In this document: positions 27,095-36,446 of the stretch, in pieces
How positions within the stretch are numbered: the first letter of the stretch is position 1
Layout of the letters: every line of letters begins with the position of its first letter
Assembly (NCBI GenBank): GCA_947503105.1
Contig: CANNCM010000003.1
Coordinates: forward strand, 62,001-126,000
Origin: an uncultured Flavobacteriaceae bacterium
Lineage (GTDB): Bacteria; Bacteroidota; Bacteroidia; Flavobacteriales; Flavobacteriaceae
Direction of reading: 5' to 3'
Length of the DNA: 64,000 nucleotides
Made by a program: the position numbers and the translations under genes
Notes under the pieces: generated by a model
The model's database searches: none
What the model was told of the DNA's origin: nothing
What the model saw: the letters and a program-made list of their open reading frames with translations, nothing else

Positions 27095-27754
27095 ATGAGT
27101 TCTTCGCTAATTGCACCCTCCATTCTTGCCGCCGATTTTGCAAACCTCCAACGTGATATTGAAATGGTCAATACCAGTCAAGCAGATTGGTTTCATATTG
27201 ATATCATGGACGGTGTTTTTGTTCCAAATATTTCCTTTGGAATGCCTGTTTTAAAGGCCATCACAAAGCATGCAAAAAAAACAGTTGATGTTCATTTGAT
27301 GATTGTTGATCCTGATCGCTATATCAAAACATTTGCAGAACTTGGCAGTGATATCCTTACAGTACATTATGAAGCTTGTACTCATTTGCACCGCACACTT
27401 CAAGCTATAAAATCTGAGGGGATGAAAGCAGGTGTTGCGCTCAACCCTCATACAAATATTAATGTTTTGGAAGACACCATTCAAGATATTGATTTGGTGT
27501 GTATAATGAGTGTCAATCCAGGTTTTGGTGGACAAAGTTTTATAGAAAACACTTACAACAAAGTGAAACAACTCAAAGCGTTAATAACTTCTAAAGGAGC
27601 TGCTACAAAAATTGAAATTGATGGTGGTGTGACCTCTGCCAATGCAAAAGCTTTAAAAGATGCTGGTGCTGATGTTTTAGTGGCAGGCAGCTTTGTATTT
27701 AGAAGTGAGAATCCATCAAAAACAATTGAAGAATTGAAACACATTACCGTTTGA
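27095..27754 (+). CDS. rpe: Ribulose-phosphate 3-epimerase
   Basis: TIM-barrel enzyme of the pentose-phosphate pathway, interconverting ribulose-5-phosphate and xylulose-5-phosphate. The 219 residues show APSILAADFANL, the metal-binding FHIDIMDGVFVPNISFG, DVHLMI, VHYEA, VNPGFGGQSFI and IEIDGGV; the last contributes the second catalytic aspartate. Complete and of normal length. It converges on rmlA with only 3 bases between stops. Confidence 0.97.
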   Translation: MSSSLIAPSILAADFANLQRDIEMVNTSQADWFHIDIMDGVFVPNISFGMPVLKAITKHAKKTVDVHLMIVDPDRYIKTFAELGSDILTVHYEACTHLHRTLQAIKSEGMKAGVALNPHTNINVLEDTIQDIDLVCIMSVNPGFGGQSFIENTYNKVKQLKALITSKGAATKIEIDGGVTSANAKALKDAGADVLVAGSFVFRSENPSKTIEELKHITV

Positions 27755-27757
27755 TGC

Positions 27758-28627
27758 CTAACGTATCACCTCTTTTAAATAAGCATAATAATCCCCTTTA
27801 AGATTGCTAATACGCTGCTTCAATTCTGTTTTGGAGATCCAATTCTTTTCTAAAGCAATTTCTTCTGGGCAAGCCACTTTTTGACCCGTACGTTTTTCGA
27901 TAGCTTTAACAAATTCTGTAGCTTCAGAAAGGGCCTCATGCGTTCCAGTATCAAGCCACGCAAAACCACGTTTGAGAACTTCCATTTTTAGTTGGCCTTT
28001 CTTTAAATAATTAACATTAACAGACGTAATTTCGAGCTCTCCTCGATCTGAGGGTTCTATTGTTTTTGCAATATCTATAACAGAATTTGGATAAAAGTAT
28101 AGTCCTACAACAGCGTAATTTGATTTTGGTGATTTTGGTTTTTCTTCAATACTTACCACATTTTGGCTGGCATCAAATTCTGCAACACCATAGCGTTCTG
28201 GATCTTTAACATAACTTCCAAAAACAACTGCTTTTTGGTTGTTTTCTACTGTTTCAACAGCAGATTTTAAAAGTTGATCTAGACCGACGCCATAAAAAAT
28301 ATTATCGCCCAAAACCATACAAACATCATCGTCTCCTATAAAAGATTCTCCAATTATAAATGCTTGCGCCAAGCCGTCTGGCGATGGCTGTTCTGCATAC
28401 GACAATTGTATTCCAAAATTAGACCCATCACCCAAAAGGCGTTCGAAATTTGGCAGATCGTGAGGGGTAGAAATAATAAGAATTTCTTGAATTCCAGCAT
28501 GCATCAAAACAGACAGTGGATAATATATCATGGGTTTATCATATACGGGGAGCATCTGCTTACTTACACTCAATGTGAGAGGATGAAGTCGTGTTCCTGA
28601 TCCGCCAGCAAGTATTATTCCTTTCAT
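27758..28627 (-). CDS. rmlA: Glucose-1-phosphate thymidylyltransferase
   Basis: Makes dTDP-glucose from glucose-1-phosphate and dTTP, the entry to dTDP-deoxysugars of surface polysaccharides. The 289 residues open with the nucleotidyltransferase motif [15 protein letters not shown], followed by [26 protein letters not shown] and the sugar-binding block [16 protein letters not shown]-like [20 protein letters not shown]. Typical RmlA length. Last of four genes reading leftward; it starts 10 bases after rmlB. Confidence 0.96.
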   Translation of the reverse strand: MKGIILAGGSGTRLHPLTLSVSKQMLPVYDKPMIYYPLSVLMHAGIQEILIISTPHDLPNFERLLGDGSNFGIQLSYAEQPSPDGLAQAFIIGESFIGDDDVCMVLGDNIFYGVGLDQLLKSAVETVENNQKAVVFGSYVKDPERYGVAEFDASQNVVSIEEKPKSPKSNYAVVGLYFYPNSVIDIAKTIEPSDRGELEITSVNVNYLKKGQLKMEVLKRGFAWLDTGTHEALSEATEFVKAIEKRTGQKVACPEEIALEKNWISKTELKQRISNLKGDYYAYLKEVIR

Positions 28628-28637
28628 TTATTTTAAT

Positions 28638-29678
28638 TTAATTATTTTTAATATAATTTTTATAGCTCCCATTCCTCACATGATCTAACCATGACGTATT
28701 GTTAAGATACCAATCAATGGTAATTGAAAGTCCTTCTTCAAAAGTTACAGAAGGCGACCAGCCTAAATTATTTTCAATTTTTGAGGCATCAATAGCGTAA
28801 CGTAAATCATGCCCAGGACGATCTTTCACAAAAGTAATAAGATGTTCAGATGTTCCTTGTTTCTGTCCCATTTTCTGATCCATTTGCTTGCACAATTCTT
28901 TTACTAAATCTATATTTTTCCATTCATTAAATCCACCAATATTGTAAGTTTCATGATTTTCTCCTCGATGAAAAACCATATCAATAGCTCTTGCATGATC
29001 GATAACGTACAACCAATCTCTGGTGTAATTGCCATCGCCATAAACTGGTAATTGCTTTTTCTCTAATATATTATTAATGAAAAGTGGTATTAATTTCTCT
29101 GGAAATTGATGTGGTCCATAATTGTTGGAACAGTTAGATATCACATAGGGCAACCCATAAGTTTCGCCATAGGCACGTACAAAATGATCCGAACTTGCCT
29201 TTGAAGCAGAGTATGGTGAATTGGGATCGTATGGGGTTGTTTCTAGAAAAAGACCGTCCTCACCCAATGTTCCATAAACTTCATCTGTACTGACATGATA
29301 AAAACGATGAGAGGCCCAAGATGTTCCCCACAAAGATTTGAAAGCATTAAGCAATATCATTGTTCCTAAAATATTGGTTTTGGCGAAAGCCAGAGGGTCA
29401 TCAATAGAACGATCGACATGAGATTCTGCTGCCAAGTGAATAACATCTGTAAATTTATGGTTTTCAAAAGATTGATGAATAAAATTCTCATCCGTGATAT
29501 CCCCCTTTAAAAAGGTATAATTGGGCGCATTTTCGATATCCTTTAAGTTTTCCAAATTCCCAGCATACGTTAGTGCATCCAAATTAAAGATTTGATACTC
29601 TGGATATTGATTGACAAACAATCGGACAACATGAGCTCCTATAAACCCTGCGCCACCTGTAATTAATATTTTTTTCAT
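28638..29678 (-). CDS. rmlB: dTDP-glucose 4,6-dehydratase
   Basis: Short-chain dehydrogenase-fold enzyme that turns dTDP-glucose into dTDP-4-keto-6-deoxyglucose using bound NAD+. The 346 residues have the NAD motif TGGAGFIGAHVVR, HLAAESHVDRSID, the catalytic STDEVYGTL (Asp-Glu pair) and the YSASKAS tyrosine-lysine motif; the IGGFNEWKN and RPGHDLRYAIDASK blocks mark the RmlB branch. Its start overlaps the upstream epimerase stop by 4 bases. rmlC and rmlD are not next to it, so the product may feed another deoxysugar. Confidence 0.96.
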   Translation of the reverse strand: MKKILITGGAGFIGAHVVRLFVNQYPEYQIFNLDALTYAGNLENLKDIENAPNYTFLKGDITDENFIHQSFENHKFTDVIHLAAESHVDRSIDDPLAFAKTNILGTMILLNAFKSLWGTSWASHRFYHVSTDEVYGTLGEDGLFLETTPYDPNSPYSASKASSDHFVRAYGETYGLPYVISNCSNNYGPHQFPEKLIPLFINNILEKKQLPVYGDGNYTRDWLYVIDHARAIDMVFHRGENHETYNIGGFNEWKNIDLVKELCKQMDQKMGQKQGTSEHLITFVKDRPGHDLRYAIDASKIENNLGWSPSVTFEEGLSITIDWYLNNTSWLDHVRNGSYKNYIKNN

Positions 29679-30697
29679 TTATAATATGATTTATACCATT
29701 TAAAAAAAACAGCAATACCTGTTTTTAATGGAGTCTTTGGTTGAAATCCATAATCTGACTTAAACTTTTCTATACTGGCATAGGTTTGATATACGTCGCC
29801 AGCTTGAAGCGATGTCATGTTTCGCTTAGCTTTCAATCCCACTATGCTTTCAATATGTTGTAAAAAATCTAATAGACTAACGGGATTAGTACTCCCGATA
29901 TTATAAATTTTATACAATTTTTTATCATTTGATGACGTCAATAGTGTCCGTTCTATGCCCTCAATAATGTCATCAATATAAGTAAAATCACGAGTATGAT
30001 CGCCAAAGTTAAAAATATTTACGGGTTTTCCTTTAAGTACGGCCTCTGTAAAAAGAAAAAGGGCCATATCTGGTCGACCCCAAGGGCCATACACTGTAAA
30101 AAACCGTAGGCCTATGGTTTCAATCCCATACAAATGACTATAAGTATGCGCCATGAGTTCATTTGTTTTTTTCGAAGCAGCATACAAACTCAGAGGTTTA
30201 TCTGCTTTGGACGATTCTAGAAAAGGAATTTCCGTACTATTACCATATATACTCGAGCTACTGGCATACACCAATCTTGGAATTTTATTTTCTCGACAAC
30301 AGTCCAATATGTTCAAAAACCCTGCAATATTGCTATCCAAATAGGCCTTTGGAGATTTTGAAGAAGATCGGACAAATACTTGCGCAGCAAGATGACAAAC
30401 GCTATCAATTTTATAGTTTTTAAAACTATTTTGTAATGCGTTTAAATCTTCGATATGCATACGAATAAAAGTAAATGAAAAATTCACTAAATTACTTTTC
30501 GAAGGCGAATTCCACTGAGAAGCTTCTTCAGTTTTTATACCCAAAATTTTGAGTCTATCGCATTTTAAATTTATATCGTAATGATTGTTGATATTATCCA
30601 ATCCAATGACAGAATGGCCTTGTTCTAAAAGGCGTTTACACAAGTGAAAACCAATAAAACCTGCAGCTCCAGTGACTAAAATTGTTTTAGTCTTCAT
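29675..30697 (-). CDS. UDP-glucuronate 4-epimerase-like sugar epimerase
   Basis: Extended SDR epimerase of 340 residues. NAD-binding TGAAGFIGFHLCKRL, acidic GLDNINNHYD, the SSSSIYG serine block, the catalytic YAASKK, and RFFTVYGPWGRPDMA, which is the stretch that marks UDP-glucuronate 4-epimerases (making UDP-galacturonate). The gene before it makes UDP-glucuronate, so substrate and enzyme are neighbours. It starts 12 bases after ugd. A UDP-glucose-type epimerase function cannot be excluded. Confidence 0.85.
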   Translation of the reverse strand: MKTKTILVTGAAGFIGFHLCKRLLEQGHSVIGLDNINNHYDINLKCDRLKILGIKTEEASQWNSPSKSNLVNFSFTFIRMHIEDLNALQNSFKNYKIDSVCHLAAQVFVRSSSKSPKAYLDSNIAGFLNILDCCRENKIPRLVYASSSSIYGNSTEIPFLESSKADKPLSLYAASKKTNELMAHTYSHLYGIETIGLRFFTVYGPWGRPDMALFLFTEAVLKGKPVNIFNFGDHTRDFTYIDDIIEGIERTLLTSSNDKKLYKIYNIGSTNPVSLLDFLQHIESIVGLKAKRNMTSLQAGDVYQTYASIEKFKSDYGFQPKTPLKTGIAVFFKWYKSYYK

Positions 30698-30709
30698 AAT
30701 GCATGAAAA

Positions 30710-32101
30710 TTACTGTCCAATTCCTTGGTATGAAAACCCGATGGCTTCTAGTTCTGATTTATTCAATAAGTTACGACCATCAAAAACACAGGCAGGCTTG
30801 CTCATGCTATCGTATATTTTTTTCCAATCGTAGTTTTGAAATTCATCCCATTCTGTAATTATCGCAAGCGCATGAGCACCTTCTGCTGCTTTGTAAGGGT
30901 CTTTTTCAGAAGATAAATAACTGTCATTATCAGACTCCGATCTAGAGTTTAAATAATTCAAATCCGATTGCATTTGAAGTGCTGAAACTTTGGGGTCATA
31001 AACTTGAATATTGGCATGTTCATCAATAAGTTTATCGGCGATATAAATGGCTGCAGATTCGCGGGTATCATTGGTGTCTTTTTTGAACGCCCAACCAAAA
31101 AAAGTGATTTTTTTGTCCGCTACTGTTCCATAAAGTGCTTTTACTATTTGATCGGCAAAACGCTCCCTTTGATGATTATTCATGATAATAACCTGCTCCC
31201 AATAGTCTGCGGCCTCATTCAGTCCTAAAGACTTGCAGATATAAACAAGATTGAGAATATCTTTTTGAAAACAAGAACCGCCAAATCCAACAGATGCTTT
31301 CAGAAATTTAGGTCCAATTCTAGAATCTGTTCCTATAGCATTGGCCACTTCATTTATGTTAGCCCCTGTTTTTTCACAAAGTTCTGTTAGGGCATTAATG
31401 GACGAAACACGTTGTGCCAAAAAAGCATTTGCTGTTAGTTTTGAAAGCTCCGAAGACCATAAATTTGTTGTTATTATTTGATCTTCTGGAACCCATGCTG
31501 CATAAATAGTTTTCAGAACCTCAATGGCTTTTTGTCCAGATGCTGTAGATTCTCCACCAATAAGCACACGATCTGGTGTTTCTAGGTCTTGAATGGCTGT
31601 ACCCTCGGCTAAAAATTCTGGATTGGATAAAATTTCAAAATGGATACCATTTCCTGTATTGTCTAAAATATCTTTTATGGCTTCAGCGGTTTTGACAGGT
31701 AGAGTTGATTTTTCGACAACAATTTTATTGGAGGTAGAAACTTTTGCGATTTGACGCGCACACAACTCTACATATTGAAGATCTGCAGCCATGCCCTTGC
31801 CTGCGCCATAGGTTTTTGTGGGAGTATTGACAGAAATAAAAATCATTTCGGCTGCATCGATGGCTCTGTCAACTTCTGTAGAAAAGAAAAGATTTCGACC
31901 ACGAGCTTCTGCTACCACTTTGTCCAAACCTGGTTCAAAAATTGGAAGTTGAGATAGATCTTCACTATTCCATGCGGCAATTCTATCGGCATTGACATCG
32001 ACAACCGTAACTTTTATGTGTGGGTTTTTTTGAGCGATGACAGACATTGTTGGACCACCTACATAACCTGCTCCTATACAACAAATAGATTTTATATTCA
32101 T
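30710..32101 (-). CDS. ugd: UDP-glucose 6-dehydrogenase, eukaryote-like type
   Basis: Oxidises UDP-glucose to UDP-glucuronate with two NAD+. The 463 residues start with the Rossmann motif [16 protein letters not shown] and carry the catalytic cysteine in [13 protein letters not shown] near residue 275. Long blocks ([68 protein letters not shown]) match animal and plant UGDH much more closely than the shorter bacterial Ugd/TuaD type. First gene of the nucleotide-sugar group ugd-epimerase-rmlB-rmlA. The product supplies uronic acid to an exopolysaccharide or O-antigen. Confidence 0.94.
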   Translation of the reverse strand: MNIKSICCIGAGYVGGPTMSVIAQKNPHIKVTVVDVNADRIAAWNSEDLSQLPIFEPGLDKVVAEARGRNLFFSTEVDRAIDAAEMIFISVNTPTKTYGAGKGMAADLQYVELCARQIAKVSTSNKIVVEKSTLPVKTAEAIKDILDNTGNGIHFEILSNPEFLAEGTAIQDLETPDRVLIGGESTASGQKAIEVLKTIYAAWVPEDQIITTNLWSSELSKLTANAFLAQRVSSINALTELCEKTGANINEVANAIGTDSRIGPKFLKASVGFGGSCFQKDILNLVYICKSLGLNEAADYWEQVIIMNNHQRERFADQIVKALYGTVADKKITFFGWAFKKDTNDTRESAAIYIADKLIDEHANIQVYDPKVSALQMQSDLNYLNSRSESDNDSYLSSEKDPYKAAEGAHALAIITEWDEFQNYDWKKIYDSMSKPACVFDGRNLLNKSELEAIGFSYQGIGQ

Positions 32102-32221
32102 TCTTATTTTGTGCTAGCTTTTATTAATCTGAAAATAAACTTGGTGCAAGATATATGTTTAAACAGACTCCACAAAATTACACTTTACAAAAACAGCTTA
32201 TCTCATAAAACTACAAAAACA

Positions 32222-32250
32222 AAAAAGCAAGCATTTTTAGCTTACTTTTT
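32222..32250 (-). terminator. Terminator downstream of the secreted amylase gene
   Basis: On the minus strand AAAAAGTAAGC, a 6-base loop and GCTTGCTTTTTT pair over 11 positions with one G-U, then Ts. It lies 38 bases after the amylase stop and before ugd. The remaining 32102-32221 shows nothing recognisable. Confidence 0.75.
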
Positions 32251-32287
32251 GTTGATTTTTTTGGACCAAAATTTAAGTTATAATTTA

Positions 32288-35152
32288 TCAATATTTAAGA
32301 AGTTTTTGAGTTGTACTTCCAGTTTCAGTTTCAATTGATATTAAATAAACTCCAGAACTAAAATCTGAAATATCAAAACGATGCTCTGAGCTAAAGTTAC
32401 CTTTGTGAACTTGAACTATGGTTCCAATTGTATTATAAATTACAATTTTATGAGATGGCTGATTTATCTTAAAATATTCATTGGCAGGATTTGGAAAAAT
32501 CCCGATATTTTTTTCGAAAAGTACTTCATTGGTACTTAGGGTACTTGCTTGATTTCCAAAGATTTTAAACTCTCCTGGGGCAAGACTAATAGCATCACTA
32601 GTGTTTGAAACCGACACCGTTGTGTTTCCGGATGCATCCATTAAATCATACCAAATGCCAGTGTATGGAAAATTTGGTATTACATTTTGAGTTGTAACAT
32701 CAAAATTTGCAAGAACAACTATGTTTTTTAAACTTGTGGAAGGCAGTGCATCATCCCAAATGTATATTTTTGGGGTCAGTGATCCTGAATTGATATCATA
32801 ATTACCTTCAAAAACTGCTTCATTAATTTTCAACGCATTGATTCTCGACCAACTATTGTATATCTGACTTCTTAGGGGATCGCTTTCCCAGTTGTTTGCC
32901 CATTGTGGTTGAGGCTTTGTATCCAATTTACAGTCCCCATCGTTACCATTAGGGTCGTTAACTGTTCCATTGTTACATGTATAAATTGAGTTTTCCATTC
33001 CTAACTCGCCAAAATGCCAAATCATTTTTGGCCCTGGGATTGTTAGTGTAACTGCTCCCAGCGCTGGGAAACGTTGAAGCGCTGTATTTAGCACTGTGAC
33101 ATCATAACCACCACTTGATGCTCCGTATAATAAATTTCGATACATTAATCGTTCTTCGTCATGGCTTTCTGCATATCCAATAAGACGTTTTCCTATGAAG
33201 TTTTGGTTATTATGACCCATACCTTCAAAATTAGAATCATTAGCATAGCCCATAGTAAGTTGATTATAGGGGTTGGTCATTTTTCCCCAAAGCATGATGC
33301 CTTTACCCTCGTTAATTCGATAATCGGCCCATTCTTTTTGTTCTTGTTGACCTCCTAGGTGTTCGAAAATTACATAGTGATCAGGATCTAAACTCCATGA
33401 GTAGTCTGCATATTCTTTGAGAATTGCTACTCTATCCGCTTGATAATTATTTGTACAATTTTCATCGCCAGAACTACAATTTTGTGTAAATCCTTTTGTT
33501 AAATCCCAACGAAATCCATCAATTTTAAATTCTTCAATCCAGTGCTTGACAACTCGTTTTGTGTAATTCTGTGTTAATATACTTGTGTGATTAAAATCTG
33601 ATCCAACACTATAGCTATGAGTCGCTTGCATATTAAAATATGGATTTTCCGAACTTGGCTCACCCCATCCATTTTCGTCAGGATCGTCCATCCACATGCG
33701 TATCATTGGGTTTCTTCCAAAGGCATGATTCAGTGCTAAATCTAAAATCACTGCAATTCCATTTTGGTGACACACATCTATTAATTCTTTAAATTTATCT
33801 TCTGTCCCATAAAATTTATCTAAGGCCATATGGAATGAAGTATTGTATCCCCAGCTTTCATTGCCTTCAAACTCCATGACAGGCATGAGTTCTATCGCAT
33901 TAATATTTAAATTTTTAAAATAATCAATTTTGTCTATGACGTCTTGAAAATTTCGATTAGCATCAAAATCTCTGATTAGGAGTTCATAAATTACTAAATC
34001 CTCTTTTGCGGGTTTCTCAAAATTAGTGACTTGCCAAGTGTACTCTGATTGTCCAGTTTGCAAAACAGTGACCTCACGTTCTTGGCCCTGCGGATAAGCT
34101 GTTAAATTAGGATAGGAGGTCGCAGGAATATAGGGATCGTCAAAGGGAGACAACACCAAAGTCGAATAGGGATCTGCTACCTTAACTAGTTTTGGAGAGT
34201 TCGCAATTGCATTTTGATCAAATACCCAATATTGATAAGTTTCTATTTGCCCAGGTGTTAGCCCATTAAGTTCCAACCAAAATAAGTTTGAGTTAGGATC
34301 TTTTTTCATGGCATATTCATTTGTGGGTCTCCAATTGTTAAAACTTCCGGCTACATATATAAAGTCTTTATATGGAGCTTCCAAAACTAAAGTTACTTTG
34401 CTTAAATCAGTTTGATTATAGTTTATGCCTTGCTCATGACCAGCAGGAATAGCTTGACTTTGGGTATTGTTGACAAAAATGTCAAATTCTTTCGTTACGC
34501 TATTCGATCCCTGACTCACGACAAGCTGGCAGGCGGAATTTTCTGTAATTCCAGTGACAAAAGAGCTTTGATAAAAAGTTGTATTAGAAGCGGAATGGTA
34601 ACTAGTACCATCAACAAAAAGCTCATAATTTGCAGGACCATTGGTATTTTGAGCCAGGATTTGGGTTTGACCTCCAGGATTAATTAGAACCACGCCGCTA
34701 GAGTTTGGGTTAATCATGGTCACTTGCAGGGCGCCAACATTTAAAAAGAAATCTGAACAGCCGTTATCTTTGAGTTCTTGAGAACCATCTTCAGAACGAA
34801 AAACCAACCCCATTTTTGTTACCAAACCGGCCTCTGTAGTAGAAAGACCATAATAACTTTGTGGGATAAAAGAGATACTCCAGGTGCCATCTCCATTATT
34901 GGTCATCTCACCAACACCATCGTCCTGTCCCCAGTTTCCAACAACAGCAATTCCCCATGGATCTGAGTCCTCACCTACACCAGAGTGCAGATAAACTTTA
35001 TTAGGAGAATTAAATCCGTTACAATTTGAATCTGTACTATTAATATCTACAGTTATCGTAATTTGTTGATTTATTTCAATGGTACTTGGATTGGTAATAA
35101 CTTGACAAAATCCCAAGAGTGGCAATAGTAATAAAAGGAGTATTTTTTTCAT
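32288..35152 (-). CDS. Secreted GH13 alpha-amylase with T9SS C-terminal sorting domain
   Basis: Multi-domain starch-degrading enzyme of 954 residues. Signal peptide 1-17 (LLGFCQ); an N-terminal beta domain to about 130 (VYLHSGVG...DPWG, perhaps carbohydrate-binding); a second beta segment; an isoamylase-N-like domain about 245-350 (IYVAGSFNNWRP); the GH13 barrel about 390-800 with DLALNH near 471, GFRWDLTKG near 547, FEHLGG near 596 and ESHDEER near 663; then a beta domain and a type A T9SS sorting domain from about 880 (IGIFPNPANEYF ... LISIETETG). It should be exported by T9SS and kept on the cell surface. It lies downstream of susE, behind a strong hairpin. Confidence 0.93.
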   Translation of the reverse strand: MKKILLLLLLPLLGFCQVITNPSTIEINQQITITVDINSTDSNCNGFNSPNKVYLHSGVGEDSDPWGIAVVGNWGQDDGVGEMTNNGDGTWSISFIPQSYYGLSTTEAGLVTKMGLVFRSEDGSQELKDNGCSDFFLNVGALQVTMINPNSSGVVLINPGGQTQILAQNTNGPANYELFVDGTSYHSASNTTFYQSSFVTGITENSACQLVVSQGSNSVTKEFDIFVNNTQSQAIPAGHEQGINYNQTDLSKVTLVLEAPYKDFIYVAGSFNNWRPTNEYAMKKDPNSNLFWLELNGLTPGQIETYQYWVFDQNAIANSPKLVKVADPYSTLVLSPFDDPYIPATSYPNLTAYPQGQEREVTVLQTGQSEYTWQVTNFEKPAKEDLVIYELLIRDFDANRNFQDVIDKIDYFKNLNINAIELMPVMEFEGNESWGYNTSFHMALDKFYGTEDKFKELIDVCHQNGIAVILDLALNHAFGRNPMIRMWMDDPDENGWGEPSSENPYFNMQATHSYSVGSDFNHTSILTQNYTKRVVKHWIEEFKIDGFRWDLTKGFTQNCSSGDENCTNNYQADRVAILKEYADYSWSLDPDHYVIFEHLGGQQEQKEWADYRINEGKGIMLWGKMTNPYNQLTMGYANDSNFEGMGHNNQNFIGKRLIGYAESHDEERLMYRNLLYGASSGGYDVTVLNTALQRFPALGAVTLTIPGPKMIWHFGELGMENSIYTCNNGTVNDPNGNDGDCKLDTKPQPQWANNWESDPLRSQIYNSWSRINALKINEAVFEGNYDINSGSLTPKIYIWDDALPSTSLKNIVVLANFDVTTQNVIPNFPYTGIWYDLMDASGNTTVSVSNTSDAISLAPGEFKIFGNQASTLSTNEVLFEKNIGIFPNPANEYFKINQPSHKIVIYNTIGTIVQVHKGNFSSEHRFDISDFSSGVYLISIETETGSTTQKLLKY

Positions 35153-35185
35153 GTCATAAAATTATAATAAAATTCAATATATCAG

Positions 35186-35217
35186 AAAAAAGGAGTTGAT
35201 AATTCAACTCCTTTTTT
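35186..35217 (-). terminator. Intercistronic hairpin between susE and the amylase gene
   Basis: Perfect 14-base-pair stem (AAAAAAGGAGTTGA / TCAACTCCTTTTTT) with a 4-base loop and a T run, 23 bases after the susE stop. It looks like an intrinsic terminator. It may be leaky, so that susCDE is made in excess of the amylase. Confidence 0.85.
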
Positions 35218-35239
35218 TGATTCAAACAACACGATTAGT

Positions 35240-36433
35240 CTAGTCTAGTGTAATTGTTTTAGTATTGGTGTCTAATGTTAGATTATACACTCCAGAACTA
35301 CCCGTAAAGGCGAAGTTATTATCGCCGTCTTGTGCGTCTTCAAAATTACTATCAATAGTATAGCCTTCATCTACATAATATGGATAGTTTCTTCCTGAAG
35401 CCCAGTCTCCTTCAGATGTAAAAAATCTAAAGTTATTATCGGCTCCACCATTGTTTTGGAGGTTTACAGGCCCGAAATAAACACCATCGCCAGCGCAGAA
35501 TAACTCAACAGGTGTTGCCCATCCCCAACCAGCGTCTGGAACTCCTGCACCAACTAAGTATAGAATTTCAAATTCGCAAGTTCCGATAGATTGTGGATCA
35601 CTTAAAGTTATTGTTTTAGTAACTGTATTGATCTCGATATGATAAAATCCTGATGTTCCAACAAATGCGAAATTATTATCGCCATCTTGAGCATCTTCAA
35701 AATTACTATCGATAGTATAACCTTCTCCATCGTAGTGAGGGTAGTTTAAACCTGATGCCCAATCTCCTTCGGATGTAAACATTCTAAAGTTATTATCAGC
35801 ACCACCATTGTTTTGAAAGTTAACATTTCCAGAGTAGATGTTATCACCGTTACAACCTAGTCTAACTGGAGAAGTCCATCCCCAACCAGCATCTGGAACA
35901 CCAGCTCCAACAAGCCATATTTGCTCTAAATCACAGACTGGACCACCACTAGAAGCTTCGGGCAACATAAGAGTCAGCATCGCCACATTACTCATAGCTT
36001 CTACACTTGCGTTGGTTCCTACTGTTGCTCTTACACGAAAGGCGACATCTCCATTATCAGGAGCTGGAGTTGAGGGGTCATTATCCAAACCTGCTTCAGC
36101 AGCATATCCCAACATATCTCCTATGCTGATATCGTAATAATTGTTTGATGTTGTTCCTACAATTTCCATATCAGAAAAGTCTCCCGCAATAGATTTTTGT
36201 AACTCGTAATTGACATTAGTCTGAACATCAAAATCTGCGTCATTCCAAGTAAATCGCTCTCCTAGGTTTCCTGAAGTACCTGAGGTTAGTACATATTCGT
36301 TTAAAAATGTATTACTAAACATAAAATCCCCAGATTGAGAAGCTACGTATGTAATATCAGCATCGTCTTCTAGACATGAGTTAAAACTTATGGCTCCGAC
36401 AATCAATAAGATTAATAATTTTATTTTATTCAT
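35240..36433 (-). CDS. susE: SusE/SusF-like starch-binding outer-membrane lipoprotein
   Basis: Surface lipoprotein of a starch utilisation system. I chose the ATG at 36433 (MNKIKLLILL), giving 397 residues with a lipobox ISFNSC near residue 20; the in-frame ATG at 36463 would overlap susD. After the cysteine comes LEDDAD, an acidic run like the surface-export signal. Residues about 25-150 form a SusE-N-like beta domain (FTWNDADFDVQTNVNYELQ). Then follow two nearly identical domains, residues 171-278 and 290-397, each with LVGAGVPDAGWGW, NNGGADNNFR, SEGDWASG and NFEDAQDGDNNFAF. These aromatic-rich repeats should hold glucan. Third gene of susC-susD-susE. Confidence 0.9.
   Translation of the reverse strand: MNKIKLLILLIVGAISFNSCLEDDADITYVASQSGDFMFSNTFLNEYVLTSGTSGNLGERFTWNDADFDVQTNVNYELQKSIAGDFSDMEIVGTTSNNYYDISIGDMLGYAAEAGLDNDPSTPAPDNGDVAFRVRATVGTNASVEAMSNVAMLTLMLPEASSGGPVCDLEQIWLVGAGVPDAGWGWTSPVRLGCNGDNIYSGNVNFQNNGGADNNFRMFTSEGDWASGLNYPHYDGEGYTIDSNFEDAQDGDNNFAFVGTSGFYHIEINTVTKTITLSDPQSIGTCEFEILYLVGAGVPDAGWGWATPVELFCAGDGVYFGPVNLQNNGGADNNFRFFTSEGDWASGRNYPYYVDEGYTIDSNFEDAQDGDNNFAFTGSSGVYNLTLDTNTKTITLD
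35243..35566 (-). repeat. susE starch-binding domain, copy 2
   Basis: C-terminal copy of the internal repeat (residues 290-397). It shares long identical runs with copy 1, including NNGGADNNFR and EDAQDGDNNFAF, and the DNA is also closely similar. Period 119 codons. Confidence 0.9.
35600..35923 (-). repeat. susE starch-binding domain, copy 1
   Basis: First copy of the repeat (residues 171-278). Conserved DNA over most of its length with copy 2 points to a recent intragenic duplication or to gene conversion. Confidence 0.9.
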
Positions 36434-36446
36434 GATTTTAAATATT

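Noticed and set aside
35243-35923. susE repeats as a mobile or tandem-array element
   Set aside because: They are in-frame protein domains with divergent edges and no terminal repeats or target duplication.
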